From Tetrastigma voinierianum (lineage: Eukaryota > Streptophyta > Magnoliopsida > Vitales > Vitaceae), in contig JAEQBH010004413.1 of the NCBI GenBank assembly GCA_016808115.1, positions 372,001 through 436,000 of the forward strand: a stretch of DNA of 64,000 bases, read 5' to 3'. Under the pieces are notes generated by a model. The model had not been told where the DNA came from, ran no database searches, and worked only from the letters and a program-made list of their open reading frames with translations. The translations under genes and the position numbers were made by a program. Shown piece after piece: positions 23,105 to 33,622 of this stretch (its first letter is position 1; each line of letters opens with the position of its first letter).

Positions 23105-23267
23105 AAGTTTGCGAAAACAAGGCCTTCCCTAGTTCTAAACAAGCAACGGTCGGTATTAAAATGCGTGCGGTGGTGTTAGGATTTCATACATGCATTGTAG
23201 TTTTGCACGGTCGAAAAACTTAGGACATACATCATGCATTTAAGGCCCAGGTAGCACGTCTGAGGAG

Positions 23268-23276
23268 TATATAAGG
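23268..23276 (+). promoter_or_regulatory. Candidate LTR TATA box
   Basis: TATATAAGG, preceded by GGAG in both LTRs (3' LTR copy at 31,088-31,096). It is conserved although much of the surrounding sequence has diverged. If used, transcription would start about 30 bases downstream, leaving roughly 1.07 kb of R-U5. No transcript evidence is available. Confidence 0.4.
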
Positions 23277-24375
23277 ATGCTTGAATACAAAGCTGAACTA
23301 TGGTGATGCGACAGAGGATCGTTCATGTATTCGGAAAGGGACGGACAGATCTGCTGCGGAGTACGTTAGACGCGGGTTCATTGTTTACTGGGGTATAACA
23401 ACGAGAAAACAGGAGGCCTCAAATGGTTTGAGTGTTATAAGCATGATAGCGAGTTTTGAAAAATCAACCATTGGTTCCAGGTAGCGTTTGGGAGGTTTAA
23501 AGCTCAGCGGTTGACGTGCTCTGTTTAGTTTTCAAGCGGTGGTTTGGGCCAAGCTCAGTGGGTTTTATTTTCAAAGCATGCGGTTGAGCGAGCTCCGTTT
23601 ATGAAAAAGTTTTGAGAAACTTTTAAAGCGAAAGGATTTGTGAAGGTTTAAAGAATTTGTTCAAGCAAGATAAGCGAGCAAGAGAAAATATGAAGTTTTA
23701 TAAACTTCTAAGAGCAACAATAAGAGTTTTATACGCTTTTAAAGAAAGGCAAACAAGCAAGCAAGTATTAAAAGTTTTATAAACTTTTAAGCAGGAGTAA
23801 GTATAAAGCAAGCAAGCATTACGGAAAATATTTGTAAAAGAAAAGTTTCTGATTTGAGATGTTTAGGAAAAAGCAAAACAATTTATGGCTTATACACTCA
23901 AGCTACGTTTAGCTCATTATTTTGTATTTTAAAAACTATTTTCCAAGTGCAATTTACACAAGGCTATTTGGAGCACAATAGGATTGGTTTTGACATCAGT
24001 TTAAGTGCGTTGTGTATTAATAATATTTTGTAAGAACATACTTTGAATTTGTATATGGAACATATGTATGTACATAGTTTAGTATGATGGGAATGTGTTG
24101 GTATGCTGGTTGCCATATTTTTGGATATAGTGTAGATTGGATGTATACGAGTTTGGAATTAGACTATGTGCGGCCGTCCATCTTGCGCGAAGTTTTCATT
24201 TGCTAAGATTTTACCTAGTCTAAGTTTGAATAAATTAAAAGAAAAATTTTTATAGGAGTTTTGGCAAACAATACGAAGCCGGTTCACGAGGTTTCTAGTC
24301 GTTAGAATGCTTATTTGGGGATATCGTGGAGTGTAGAGCATCTCCCTTGGCCGTAGGGTAGGGGTGTGTCAGAGT

Positions 24376-24387
24376 TGGTATCAGAGC
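24376..24387 (+). promoter_or_regulatory. Primer-binding site for initiator-Met tRNA
   Basis: TGGTATCAGAGC, four bases after the LTR end. It is the complement of the 3' end of plant initiator-Met tRNA and the usual primer for minus-strand synthesis in plant Ty3/gypsy and Ty1/copia elements. Confidence 0.9.
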
Positions 24388-24476
24388 ATAAGTATTGGCA
24401 ACCATGCATGTTCAAAGTACATACATTTCAAGTGATTCAAAGTATTAAACAGTTGATTTTTGGTAATTATAGCACT

Positions 24477-25767
24477 ATGTCAGGTAGAGGACGTAGAGGT
24501 CGTCCTAGGAGGATTATTCAATGGTGTCGGGCGTCTGAAGTACACGAGAGGATGAGCGCGTATTAGGTTCCACGCAGCATCTATGAATCAGCCTCCGGTG
24601 GCGGTCGGGATGGACCATCTGCGCCACGGAAAGGTGCTTTCGAGTGCGGGGTTGTTTGCGGCGAGCAAGTGGCCTGATTGCGGATAGTAGCCATAGCGAC
24701 ACGTCGATGGTAGAAGCCTCCGCCACTTAGAGAGGTTATGGAAACTAGGGAGGTCGATAGAGAGGAAGTCTGGCCAGGCGCCAAGCCATGACGGCAGTGG
24801 TGATCGAGAAGCGGCTGGTTGTGGTAGGCCAGGGTGGCAAGTTTATGGAGTTATGGGTTGCACAGATGAGCAAAGAGTCTTGTTTTCCAGTTTTCTGATG
24901 GAAGACATGGCTAAAGGTTGGTGGGATGCCGTAGAAAGAAGGTATCCTGATGGAATAGCATGGGACCAATTTCAACAAGAGAATTCGGCCAGATTCTTTC
25001 CTCAGAGTCATAAGGATTCAAAAATTGAGGAGTTCTTTAAGTTAGAACAGGAGAACATGTCAGTATCCGAGTATGAGAAGAAGTTCTCGGAACTAGTTAG
25101 ATTGGTTCCATACATTCAAGCAGATGAAGTCCTGAAGTGCAAAAGGTTTTATCGGGACACGTACCGCATCGAGTACATTTGCCAGGTAGTTCCTTAGAAT
25201 AGATTTGAGGAGGGACTTAGTTGAGGCCGCTCGAGGGGAGTTAGACAAAGCACTCTGACCATGTCGGGTAGACAAGAAAGTAAGAGTAAGAGGAGTGCAC
25301 CGGTGCACTTCGACAAAGCTCGGAGACCGATACGGCATAAAGAGGAACAAGTAAAGGTTATAGAGAAATGAGGTGCGGGTGGGAGCTATCTACAGTCGAG
25401 GATCGGTGGGCCCCGGGTTGCTAGCGGTGGCACCCGAATATTCCTCCCGTTTGTCATGTGTCGGAAGCGGCCTTTGTAGAGTGCGGAGATTCGATGCAGG
25501 GTGAGCCTTTGTGGCGGAAGGCCATTTTATTGGGGTGTCCTCGGCCGATTGGTGCGGGACATGGTGGCGATCTAGCTGCGATTACGGAGATGAGCACACA
25601 AAAGTCGACGGGGGAGAGGTTTCCCGGGCGGAGGGCCCGGCCAGCGGCCCGCGGGCGGTGGCCGTGGTAGAAGGTAGAGGCGGAGTGCGGGGATCTGACG
25701 AGGCCAGCACTCGAGGCCGGAGTATATCTTGTGACTCGGCCAAGATGCGAGATCTGACTCCGATGTA
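24477..25767 (+). pseudogene. Ty3/gypsy gag, broken
   Basis: An ATG at 24,477 begins a short Arg/Gly-rich stretch (GRGRRGRPRR) and soon meets a stop. The capsid domain (Retrotrans_gag) is readable at 24,853-25,197: 'KGWWDAVERRYPDG', 'FKLEQENMSVSEYEKKF', then decay. Positions 25,200-25,760 should hold the rest of gag and the CCHC zinc knuckle. I see no knuckle. This stretch is strikingly GC-rich compared with its neighbours and has frames on both strands that match nothing. Gag would form the virus-like particle; this copy cannot. Confidence 0.75.
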
Positions 25768-26169
25768 ATGATCCTTGGTATTATTTCTATCCTTGAGCAT
25801 GATGCATATACCTTAGTGGACCCAGGAGCTACGCATTCATTTGCATCCAAGCCATTCTTAGATCGTTGTCAGATAGAGACCCAGCCATTAGAGGGTCGCA
25901 TGAGAGTTTCCCTTATAGCTGGAGATCCGTTACTTGCAGAGAGAGTAGTCAGAGATAGTAGAGTTCTGATTGAGGGACAGGAGTTCCCAGTGGATCTTGT
26001 AGCTTTAGATATGAGGGACTTCGATGTGGTTCTCGGTATGGGTTGGCTGTCTCGCCATAGAGCCACATTGGACTGTTATAAAAAGGAAGTAAAGCTGAAT
26101 AGGCCAGGGAAATTGGAGGTAAAGTTTAGAGGAATAAGTAGAGAGTTATCTTCATATGATCACTTGTGA
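25768..26169 (+). pseudogene. Ty3/gypsy aspartic protease domain
   Basis: The longest clean frame of the element. It contains the retropepsin active-site region 'DPGATHSF' (the usual first residue D is present, with Pro where many have Ser), and the flap/C-terminal motif 'FDVVLGMGWLSRH', both characteristic of plant gypsy proteases. The domain looks intact, but it is cut off from gag and RT by frame breaks, so it is part of a dead polyprotein. The start at 25,768 is an in-frame ATT, not a true initiation codon. Confidence 0.85.
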
Positions 26170-26339
26170 CAGCCTGTGATCGCTGCGTAAAGGATGTCGG
26201 GGTTATCTAAGCTTATGTGGTGGAGAAAGGAAGGAGGACTATATTGGATGAGATTCCGATTGTTAGAGTTCCGGATGTGTTTCGGATGATATTGCGGACT
26301 ACCTCCCGAAAGAAGTGATTCTGTGATTTGATCGAGGGC

Positions 26340-27560
26340 CGAGCCCATTTCCATTCCTGCTTATAGGATGGCTCCTGCAGAGTTGAGGGAGCTCAAGGCT
26401 CCGTTAGAAGAATTGTTGAGTAAGGGATTTGGCTAGGCTGAGAGCATATCCCCATAAGGGAGCTCCGGTTCTCTTCGTGAAAAAGAAGATGGGATTGCGG
26501 TTGTGTATAGATTACAGGAGCGGAGTTAGACGGAGTTACCATCAATCGGTATCCACGCACTAGGATTGATAGGTTATTTGATCAACTCCAAGGATCTCAG
26601 TATACTCAAGATGAACTTGAGTCGGGGTATCATCGGTTGAAGTCGGAGAGTGATGTACCTAGACCCTTCGAGGACACGCTAAGGCATTATGAGTTTTTGG
26701 TGATGCCATTTGGTTTTGAAATTAATGCACGGCGGCGTTTATGGTTGATGGTGAGTATTCAACCGTGTTGGATAGGTTGATCATAGTTTTATTGATGATA
26801 TTCTAGTATATTCAGGTAGTTCAGAGGAACACTCAGAACACATGAGGATTGTATTGCAAACCCTAAGGGAAAGACAGTTGTATGCCAAGTTGAGCAAGTG
26901 TCAGTTTTGGCTCGACAAGGTGGCATTCCTAGGTCATGTGATTTCAGTTGATGGTGAGTGTGGATCCCCAGAAAATAGAAGCAGTGGTAAATTGGAAACC
27001 ACCAAAGAATGTGTCAGAGGTCAGGAGCTTCCTTGGTTTTAGCGGGATGTGGAAGTTTGTTGAGGGGTTCTCGGGATAGCGGCTGGCTGACCAAGGCGAC
27101 AAGGAAGATGTTAAGTATGATTTGGGTGATGCATTGACAAAGTTTTGAGGAGTTGAAGAAGCTGATTGACTTGACTCAGTTTTAACACTTGATGGAAAGA
27201 TGGCTTTGTGATTTATAGTGATGCTTCAAGGCCAGGCCTTGGTTGTGTTTGATGCGGAGATGATGGGGTGATTGCATATGCCTCGAGGCAATTTAAGAAG
27301 CATGGGAGAATTACCCTACACCACGACTTAGAGCTAAGCGGCCAGTGTCGTTGCATAAAAATGGAGACATTATTTATGGTGTTCCTTGTAGGATCTTTAC
27401 AGGATCATAAAAGTCTTCAATATTTTCACCCAAAGAGTTAAACACGGGGCAAAAGAAGATGGTTTGGAGTTGATTAAGGACCTCTGACAATGCTATGAGT
27501 ACCATCCGGGAAAAGCTAAGTCTTGTGATGCCTTGAGTGGCGACCAAGAGTTCTTTGTCT
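26340..27560 (+). pseudogene. Ty3/gypsy reverse transcriptase and RNase H, broken
   Basis: RT landmarks in several frames. 'MAPAELRELKAPLEELL' starts at about 26,367, 'APVLFVKKK' is at 26,462-26,488, and 'LRLCIDYR' is at about 26,495-26,518. The catalytic box 'FIDD' is at 26,788-26,799, with the two Asp kept. 'SKCQFWLDKVAFLGHVIS' lies in the 26,842-27,042 frame. RNase H signs are 'IYSDAS' at 27,211-27,228 (catalytic Asp) and 'YHPGKA' at 27,500-27,517. The region between 26,520 and 26,760 is badly scrambled. No continuous frame; inactive. Confidence 0.85.
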
Positions 27561-27609
27561 CACATGAGATCGGGTTATACGCCATTATTGGTAGATCCCG
27601 AGGCTAGGG

Positions 27610-28358
27610 GTGATATTTGAGGTTGAGGATTACGGAGCCTTGTTGTACGTTTCATGTGGAAACGCTCCACAGTGGACCCCGATTCTAGCAGGGCAGTCGC
27701 AGGATCCACAGATGATTAAGCTTAAGGAAGAGATAGAAAAAGGGAAGAAAGTAGAGTTTCAGGTTAGAGATGATGGCATGATAGTGAAAGGTCAGAGAAT
27801 GTGTGTGCCAGAGTATGACGAACTGAAAAGAGACATTATGGAAGAAGCACATTCATCTGCATATGCTATGCATCCAGGTAGTACTAAGATGTACAGAACT
27901 TTGAAAGAACATTACTGGTGGAATGGGATGAAGAAAGAGATTGCAAGTTCGTTTCGGAGTGCCTAACACCGCCGTAGTGAAGAGCGAGCATCGAGAGGCC
28001 AGCGGGAGAGATACAATTCTCTATTCCGAGTGTGGAAATGGAAAAGATTACTATGGATTTTGTTACAGGTCTTCCACGTACGCAGAGGCAACATGATGCA
28101 ATATGGGTGATAGTAGATCGTTTGACAAAATCTGCTCATTTTCTACCAGTTAATATTGAGGATTCTTTGGAAAAGTTGGCCAAGTTGTATGTGGACGAAA
28201 TAGTGAGACTTCATGGGGTTCCAGTTTCGATAGTATTAGATCGAGACCCCAGGTTCACATCTAGGTTTTGGCCTAGTTTGCAAACAACGTTAGGTACTCG
28301 CCTACACTTCAGCACAACATTTCATTCTCATACGGATAGCGGTCGGAGAGGGTATTAA
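27610..28358 (+). pseudogene. Ty3/gypsy integrase (zinc-binding and core domains), broken
   Basis: Positions 27,610-27,966 hold the HHCC domain: 'EEAHSSAYAMHPGSTKM' supplies the two His, but the CxxC pair is lost at about 27,960-27,990, where two stops occur. Positions 28,032-28,358 hold the rve core: 'MDFVTGLPRT', 'IWVIVDRLTKSAHFLPV' and 'LDRDPRFTSRFW', with the first two catalytic Asp present. The segment that should hold the Glu ends in a stop at 28,356. Non-functional. Confidence 0.85.
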
Positions 28359-29143
28359 GGCGTTAGAGGATATCTTTGAGGAAACTTGTGTGATAGGTGA
28401 GAGTTGGGACCTCACTTGGCATTAATGGAGTTTGCCTACAAATGATAGCTATCAAGCTGGCTCCTCCTCAAATGGCTGCATTTGAGGCCTTGTATGGCGA
28501 GAAATGTAGAACTCCGGTGTCTTTGGGATGAGGTTGGTGAAGAAGACTAGTAGGCCTGAACTAGTCTGATCACTTCAAAGAAGGAGTGAAAGTTGTTAGT
28601 AGTAACTTAAGGATAGCTTAGAGATAAGGAGCCGAAAAGTCATGCGGGACAATCGATGCGTAGAGACTTGCGATTCGAGAGATAGGTGACCCGAGTCTTG
28701 CAGAAGATTTCACCTTGGAAGGTGTGTTGAGATTTGGGAAAGCAGCGACTTAGTCAGGGTATGTTGGACCCCAATGGTTGTGTGAGAAGTGGGACGGTGA
28801 AGCTACAGTTGAAGTTACCCCAGGAGTTATCAAGAGTTCATGATACATTCCATGTATCGTTGAGAAATATATCAGGATCTTCCATGTGGAGAGCAACCCG
28901 GTACGGTTAAAGGAGAATTTGACTTATAGGAGATACACAGTCTGCGAGATAGTAGATCGAAGGAATAGGTGTTGAAGCAAAGTGATTCCATTAGTTAAGA
29001 TCTTATGGAAGAATCATGAGAGGAGCGTACTTGAGACAGGAGAGCCCAGGGATGACCATGGTACCCTCACTTATTTTCGGGAAGACATGAACCTTTCCTT
29101 TCTTTTGGAGTTTAGTTTATTCATTTAGGACGAAATGTTCCCT
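28359..29143 (+). pseudogene. Decayed integrase C-terminus and chromodomain-like tail
   Basis: No long frame. Short patches recall the end of plant gypsy integrases: about 28,440-28,550 (an 'AYGEKC'-like segment), about 28,830-28,870 ('FHVSLR'), and about 28,960-29,040 ('LRSYGRIM', recalling the LW-N-H motif of the chromodomain region). Assignment rests mainly on position between the core domain and the PPT. Confidence 0.5.
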
Positions 29144-29159
29144 AAGGAAGGGAGGATTT
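29144..29159 (+). promoter_or_regulatory. Polypurine tract
   Basis: AAGGAAGGGAGGATTT, directly before the 3' LTR start. This is the standard plus-strand primer site of LTR retrotransposons. Confidence 0.85.
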
Positions 29160-32100
29160 TGTAACACCACTAGTCAGGAAGTTAATACGATTCGCAATCT
29201 TGTAGGGGTGTATGGAGTACTAAGTGTCATATTGTGAGTATCTTGGAGACTAAAGTAGGAAATGATAAATTAGTAGGCTTGAATTTGTGGTATTAAACCA
29301 AAGGGTACAATGATACATTAAGCAAATGAATATGAAAAATCAAAATTTAGTTGAGATGGGCCATGAAGTAGGAATTTCAAAAGTTGGTATTGAAAAATTA
29401 AGAGATGAGGCAATTTGCAATTTAGGGAAAATGTTAAAATATAATAATAGGAAAATTAAAACAAAATTTCATTTGGTCTCAAGTTTGCCCTAGCAAACCC
29501 GTAGGAGGAGAAGGTGGGAGGCTTGAAAGGGAAGGGGAGGAAGGAAGAAGAGGTTCAAAATCTAGATACCTTTGTCTTAGAATCAAGTGTATTGGTTCTA
29601 GGACTTTGAGTAGAATAGATGCTCGCTTTAGTGGATTTTGTGTAAAGATCGCGCGACCTTTGGGTGTTGGGAGTTATGGTGTAAAACCCCGATTGATGTA
29701 AAAGCAAGCGTGGAATGCGTCAAATTATGTGATTTGATAAAGGGTGGTGGACCTTAGGTAGTGTTCTTGGATTTTCACCTAAGGTTTTGTGTTTCACTGA
29801 GGTTCAAAGCACCAATTCAAATGTTATTGGAGTTGTTTTAGATGAATTCCAAGTTGGTTTTTGAGGTATTATGAATTATAGAAGTTGTATGGGTGTATGG
29901 GCATCCAAAGTGGGAGAAAAACCAACAAAATCTGACAAAATTTTGAAGGTGTAAGTATAGACAGTAGTGTGGTACACCTAACAAAGTGTCTTAGAATTTT
30001 ACATTCAGGGTTATGCGGTACCTGTGTAGTTTCACATTTCGATGGGTTTTGTTATTTTGGCCATAACTTGCTCATTTCTTATTCGATTTGAGTGATTAAA
30101 GGTGGCTGCTTAGAAGAAGAGAAAGAACTTCTACTGGCAGACATTGACATGATTCCTGTATACAGACTTGAGGAGACAAGGCAGTAAAAGTAGGTATTGA
30201 TAGTGTGATCCTAAGTGGCCTAAAATTCTACTCAAGGGTGGGAGACGTAATGCAAGAAAAATTCACCATCAGCTTTGGACATAGAGTAGTCGGGTTGTTT
30301 AGGGCCTTGACTTGAGTTTGGTGCTCGGTGGGTGATTAGTTGGAATAAGACCCTTAGCACCTTAGATTTAAAAAGAGTAAAGTGTGACTAAGTCTAGGAG
30401 ATACGTTAAGTTATACAATTAATTTGTCGTCGTATTCGTTTGAGTTGTAGGTTAAAATAAAGGCGGGATAAGTGTGGAGCGATTGCTCTCAAGTTAGCAA
30501 CAAAGAGGTGAGTGTTCTAAACTCATTTCCAAATAAGGTATTATTATTATTATTATTACAAATTGCTACATTGTTATTTCATGGTTTGAGTTCAAACCAT
30601 TTTCAAGCAACTGATAGATTAAGCAATGAATGGTTTTAGGTTAAACCATTTTGAAAAGCAAGCATTAGTTTTAAATTGTAAAACCATAATTAAGAAAGAA
30701 AGCAAGTAAGTAAATGGTTTTGAATAATTAAACCATTTTTCAAGCAAGCAAGCAAGTAAGTAAATGGTTTTGAATAATTAAACCATTTTTTTCAACAGCG
30801 AGCAAGTAAGCAAATGGTTTGAATAATTAAACGGTATTTTCAAGCAAGCAAGCAAGTAAATGGTTTCAAAGTGGCAAAACCATTTCACAAAATAATGACA
30901 ACAATGACAAGCAAGCGAAAGTTTGAGAAAGCAAGGCCTTCCTAGTTCACAAGCAAACAGCCGGTGGAAGGTATTGAATATGTTGATTGGTGTTAGGATT
31001 TCATACGGCATGCATTGCCAGTTTTTCTTTCGGTGACAAACCGGATCGTCGTGCGTTTAAAGGAGGCCAGAGTGACACGTGCGGGAGTATATAAGGTTAT
31101 GAGCTCCCAACTAAATTATGGTGATGGCGACACGAGGTCAGATTCCACCCGTGTCGGCGGAAAAGGTGATGCGAGACCGAGTCACTTGCATCGGCACGGT
31201 TGGCGCGAGGTTCGAGTGTTCGCTCAGGCGTAACAAGCAAAGAAATAGGCCTCCATTGGTTGATGTGTTATAATGTGATGTAGATTTGTGAAATCAGAAA
31301 GCCATTTTGGTTCCAGTGCCCGACCCCGATTTTAAAACCAGCCGGGTTGGGCCGTTGCTCCGTTTAGATTCCAAACGATTGGTTAAAACTGACTCAGTGG
31401 GTTTTACATTTTCAAAGCATCAGATTAAAATAAAGACTCAGGATTTTATGAAAAGTTTTGAGAAACTTTTAAAGCAAGTTTGTGAAAGAGTTTAAAAGGA
31501 CTTTTCAAGCAAGATAAACCAAGCAAGAGAAAATGTAGAAGTTTTATAAACTTACAGCAGCAGCGATAAAGTTTCGACTTTTAAAGAAAAGCAAACAAAG
31601 CAAGCAAGTACAAACGGCAACAAAAAAAGTTTAAAACTTTTAAAGCAAGCAAAGCAAAGTAAAGTTTACGGAAAATATTTTTAAAGAAAGTTTTATAGTT
31701 TTGAGATGTTTTTGGGAAAAGCAAAACAATTTATGAAGCATACACTCAGCGAAGGCTCGTTTAGCTCATTATTTTGTATTTTAAAACTATTTTCAGTGCA
31801 ATTTTACAAGACACTGGAGCCTGATAAGTTAGTCTGACATCTGATTTAAGTCTTTGTGTATTAATAATATTTTGTAAGAAGATACTTTGAATTTAATATA
31901 TGGAACATGTATGCCATAGAGATTTCCCAAATCCTATGATAAGAATGTGTTGATATCTTTGGTTGCCATATTATTTTAGATATAGTGTAGATTGTGGAAT
32001 TAGACTATGTGCACCAAGCCATGCTACCTGGGGTTTTCCGCTTAAGCAAGATTTTACCAAATCCTAAGTTTGGAATAAATTAAAAGAAAAATTTTTATAG

Positions 32101-32214
32101 GAGGTTTTAGCAAGCACACGGTCGTTCACAGAGTTTCAGTCGTTAGAGGTAACGGTCAGATATTCATGGAATGGCCCAAGACGCCCGCCGCTGGTAGGGG
32201 GTGGGGATGTGTCA
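29160..32214 (+). repeat. 3' LTR of the Ty3/gypsy element
   Basis: Starts TGTAACACC, ends GGATGTGTCA. Same order of landmarks as the 5' LTR but with many indels and patchy substitution blocks (for example around 29,180-29,220, 29,950-30,010 and 30,960-31,260). An (ATT)n run is at 30,539-30,557, the hairpin array at 30,580-30,895, and TATATAAGG at 31,088-31,096. Frames at 31,015-31,233 and 31,307-31,495 are not shared with the 5' LTR. Confidence 0.85.
30580..30895. repeat. Tandem hairpin array in the 3' LTR
   Basis: Seven palindromic units of the AAATGGTTT...AAACCATTT type with AAGC spacers. One unit more than in the 5' LTR: the unit with 'gaataattaaac' occurs three times here and twice there. 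Confidence 0.75.
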
Positions 32215-33210
32215 TGGTTTTATATTACTTGCATAATTGTTACGCTCCTTCTAATGCTGAATTTTTGCTTCGCTATAATCCATTACAATCAACTGGAAAA
32301 ATACCAAAATATCACAACTACTACGGATTTTTCGCACTATCGGCTACTAACAAAAAATGTGAGCAACAATTTGAAAAAAATAAAAAGACTATGTGAGGTT
32401 TGTTTTTTTACTTAATTAATAGATTTTTTTTTGAGTTGATTGATGAATAATATTATTGTGTTACTTAAATATTAAGTTTTTAACATTGAGTAGTGAGTAG
32501 GGATGGCAATGAGACGGGTTATTTTGGGTTCCCGCCTCACCCCACCCTTAATGTGACGAGTTTGGTTTAATTATAATCGAGTTTTTAACAGGTTCGGATT
32601 TATTTTCTCTAACCCAAGACAAGTTCGTATGGTTCTGCATTGTTATTCCCACCCCGATTATATTTCTTAAAAAAAAATATTTTTATTATTATTTTTTTAT
32701 TTTATATTTTAATATAATAATAATAATTATAAAGTTTTTAATAAAATAATTTATAAAAATTCGTAATATTTTTATTTTTTATGAAATATATTAATGTTAA
32801 TATAATAAAAAAACAAATATAAAAATAAAAATAAAAAAACAAAAATCAAATGTAAACGGGGCGGATTTGAGAATTTTCTCATCCCCGCCAACCCGCTCCA
32901 TTTAATTTTTTAAATGGGACAAGTTTGAAAATTGAAAATAGTCGCTAGGATCAGATGGGGCCGCCTATCCAACTCTCCATTGTCATCCCTAATAGTGAAT
33001 GTTTTTAGCCGTCCCTCCTGTTATTTACTTTTCTATTCATAACTTTTTTGTACCAGCAATAAATCGTGAAAAATTTTAAAAACAAATAGTTGAATGTTGA
33101 AAGCTATTTAGCTTTTAGCAAAAAGTTCAAAACAAAACAAATTTCTTAGGGCTTTTTCCAAACTTCAAAGGCAAAATCTCACTTTCTATCAAGCCCTAAG
33201 ACTCCTGCAT
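32215..33210. repeat. Unit-start block of the truncated middle unit
   Basis: Continuation of the interrupted block from 21,384. Matches 36,785-37,840 and, in part, 880-1,410. It includes 'cccgccaacccgctcc', an AT-rich core and 'gctatttagcttttagcaaaaag'. The overlapping frames at 32,166-32,415 cross the LTR junction and are not genes. Confidence 0.65.
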
Positions 33211-33360
33211 TTGAGTTTAACCTAATGAAGTCAATGATGATTTCACATATGGTGATGTTATACTGATTCTCGCAGGTTATAGGAGCAGAATTACTAATAC
33301 TGACCAAATAACGTACGCCATCATCATCAGGTTCTCCAAAATCAACAAATTATCATTCAA

Positions 33361-33622
33361 ATGGGCCACCAAATTTCATCGTTCACATCGATGGCCCAAT
33401 GCCAAGAATGCTCATCGACGACACCGCCCATTGCTCATCCCACGTTCATCGACGTGGGCCATCACCCCAATGTTCATCGGGATGGCCCAACAACCCAATA
33501 ATGTCTATCCGATGACACCGTACCAATGTTCATGATGGGCCAATGTTCAATAATGTCTTGTCAGGATGGGCCAACAACCCACTAATGTTCATCTGATACC
33601 AACAACCCACAATGTTTCACGA
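33361..33622. repeat. Minisatellite, about 30-base unit
   Basis: At least seven imperfect units of the type 'gatgggccaacaacccaataatgttcatc'. Unit starts ('gatggGcc' or 'gatgac') fall near 33,390, 33,465, 33,483, 33,533, 33,565 and 33,613. No counterpart in the other units. It contains no open frame across the array. Confidence 0.65.

Larger units (their letters stand above)
21385..24371 (+). repeat. 5' LTR of the Ty3/gypsy element
   Basis: Begins TGTAACACCCC and ends GGTGTGTCA, next to the PBS. Same order of landmarks as 29,160-32,214: the gag-like non-coding lead, a (ATT)n microsatellite at 22,753-22,772, a hairpin array at 22,791-23,104, TATATAAGG at 23,268-23,276, and a second hairpin series at 23,600-23,830. 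No gene inside; the small frames listed by chance in this region are not shared with the 3' LTR. Confidence 0.85.
21385..32214 (+). mobile_element. Structurally complete Ty3/gypsy LTR retrotransposon, coding-dead
   Basis: A 10.8 kb element: 5' LTR (21,385-24,371), iMet PBS, gag, aspartic protease, reverse transcriptase, RNase H, integrase, PPT, 3' LTR (29,160-32,214). The order PR-RT-RH-INT defines Ty3/gypsy. Three features fit the chromovirus Tekay/Del lineage: long LTRs (2,987 and 3,055 bases), the TGTAACACC start, and a decayed segment with chromodomain-like words after integrase. The lineage is inference. It is present in unit 1 and absent at the equivalent site of the third unit (62,400), so it inserted after the duplication or was not copied. 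Every coding domain is broken by stops or frameshifts. Confidence 0.85.

Noticed and set aside
24376..24387. Possible tRNA gene at TGGTATCAGAGC
   Set aside because: Only the 3'-end complement of initiator-Met tRNA is present, directly after an LTR: it is a primer-binding site. The same applies to 7,330-7,340.
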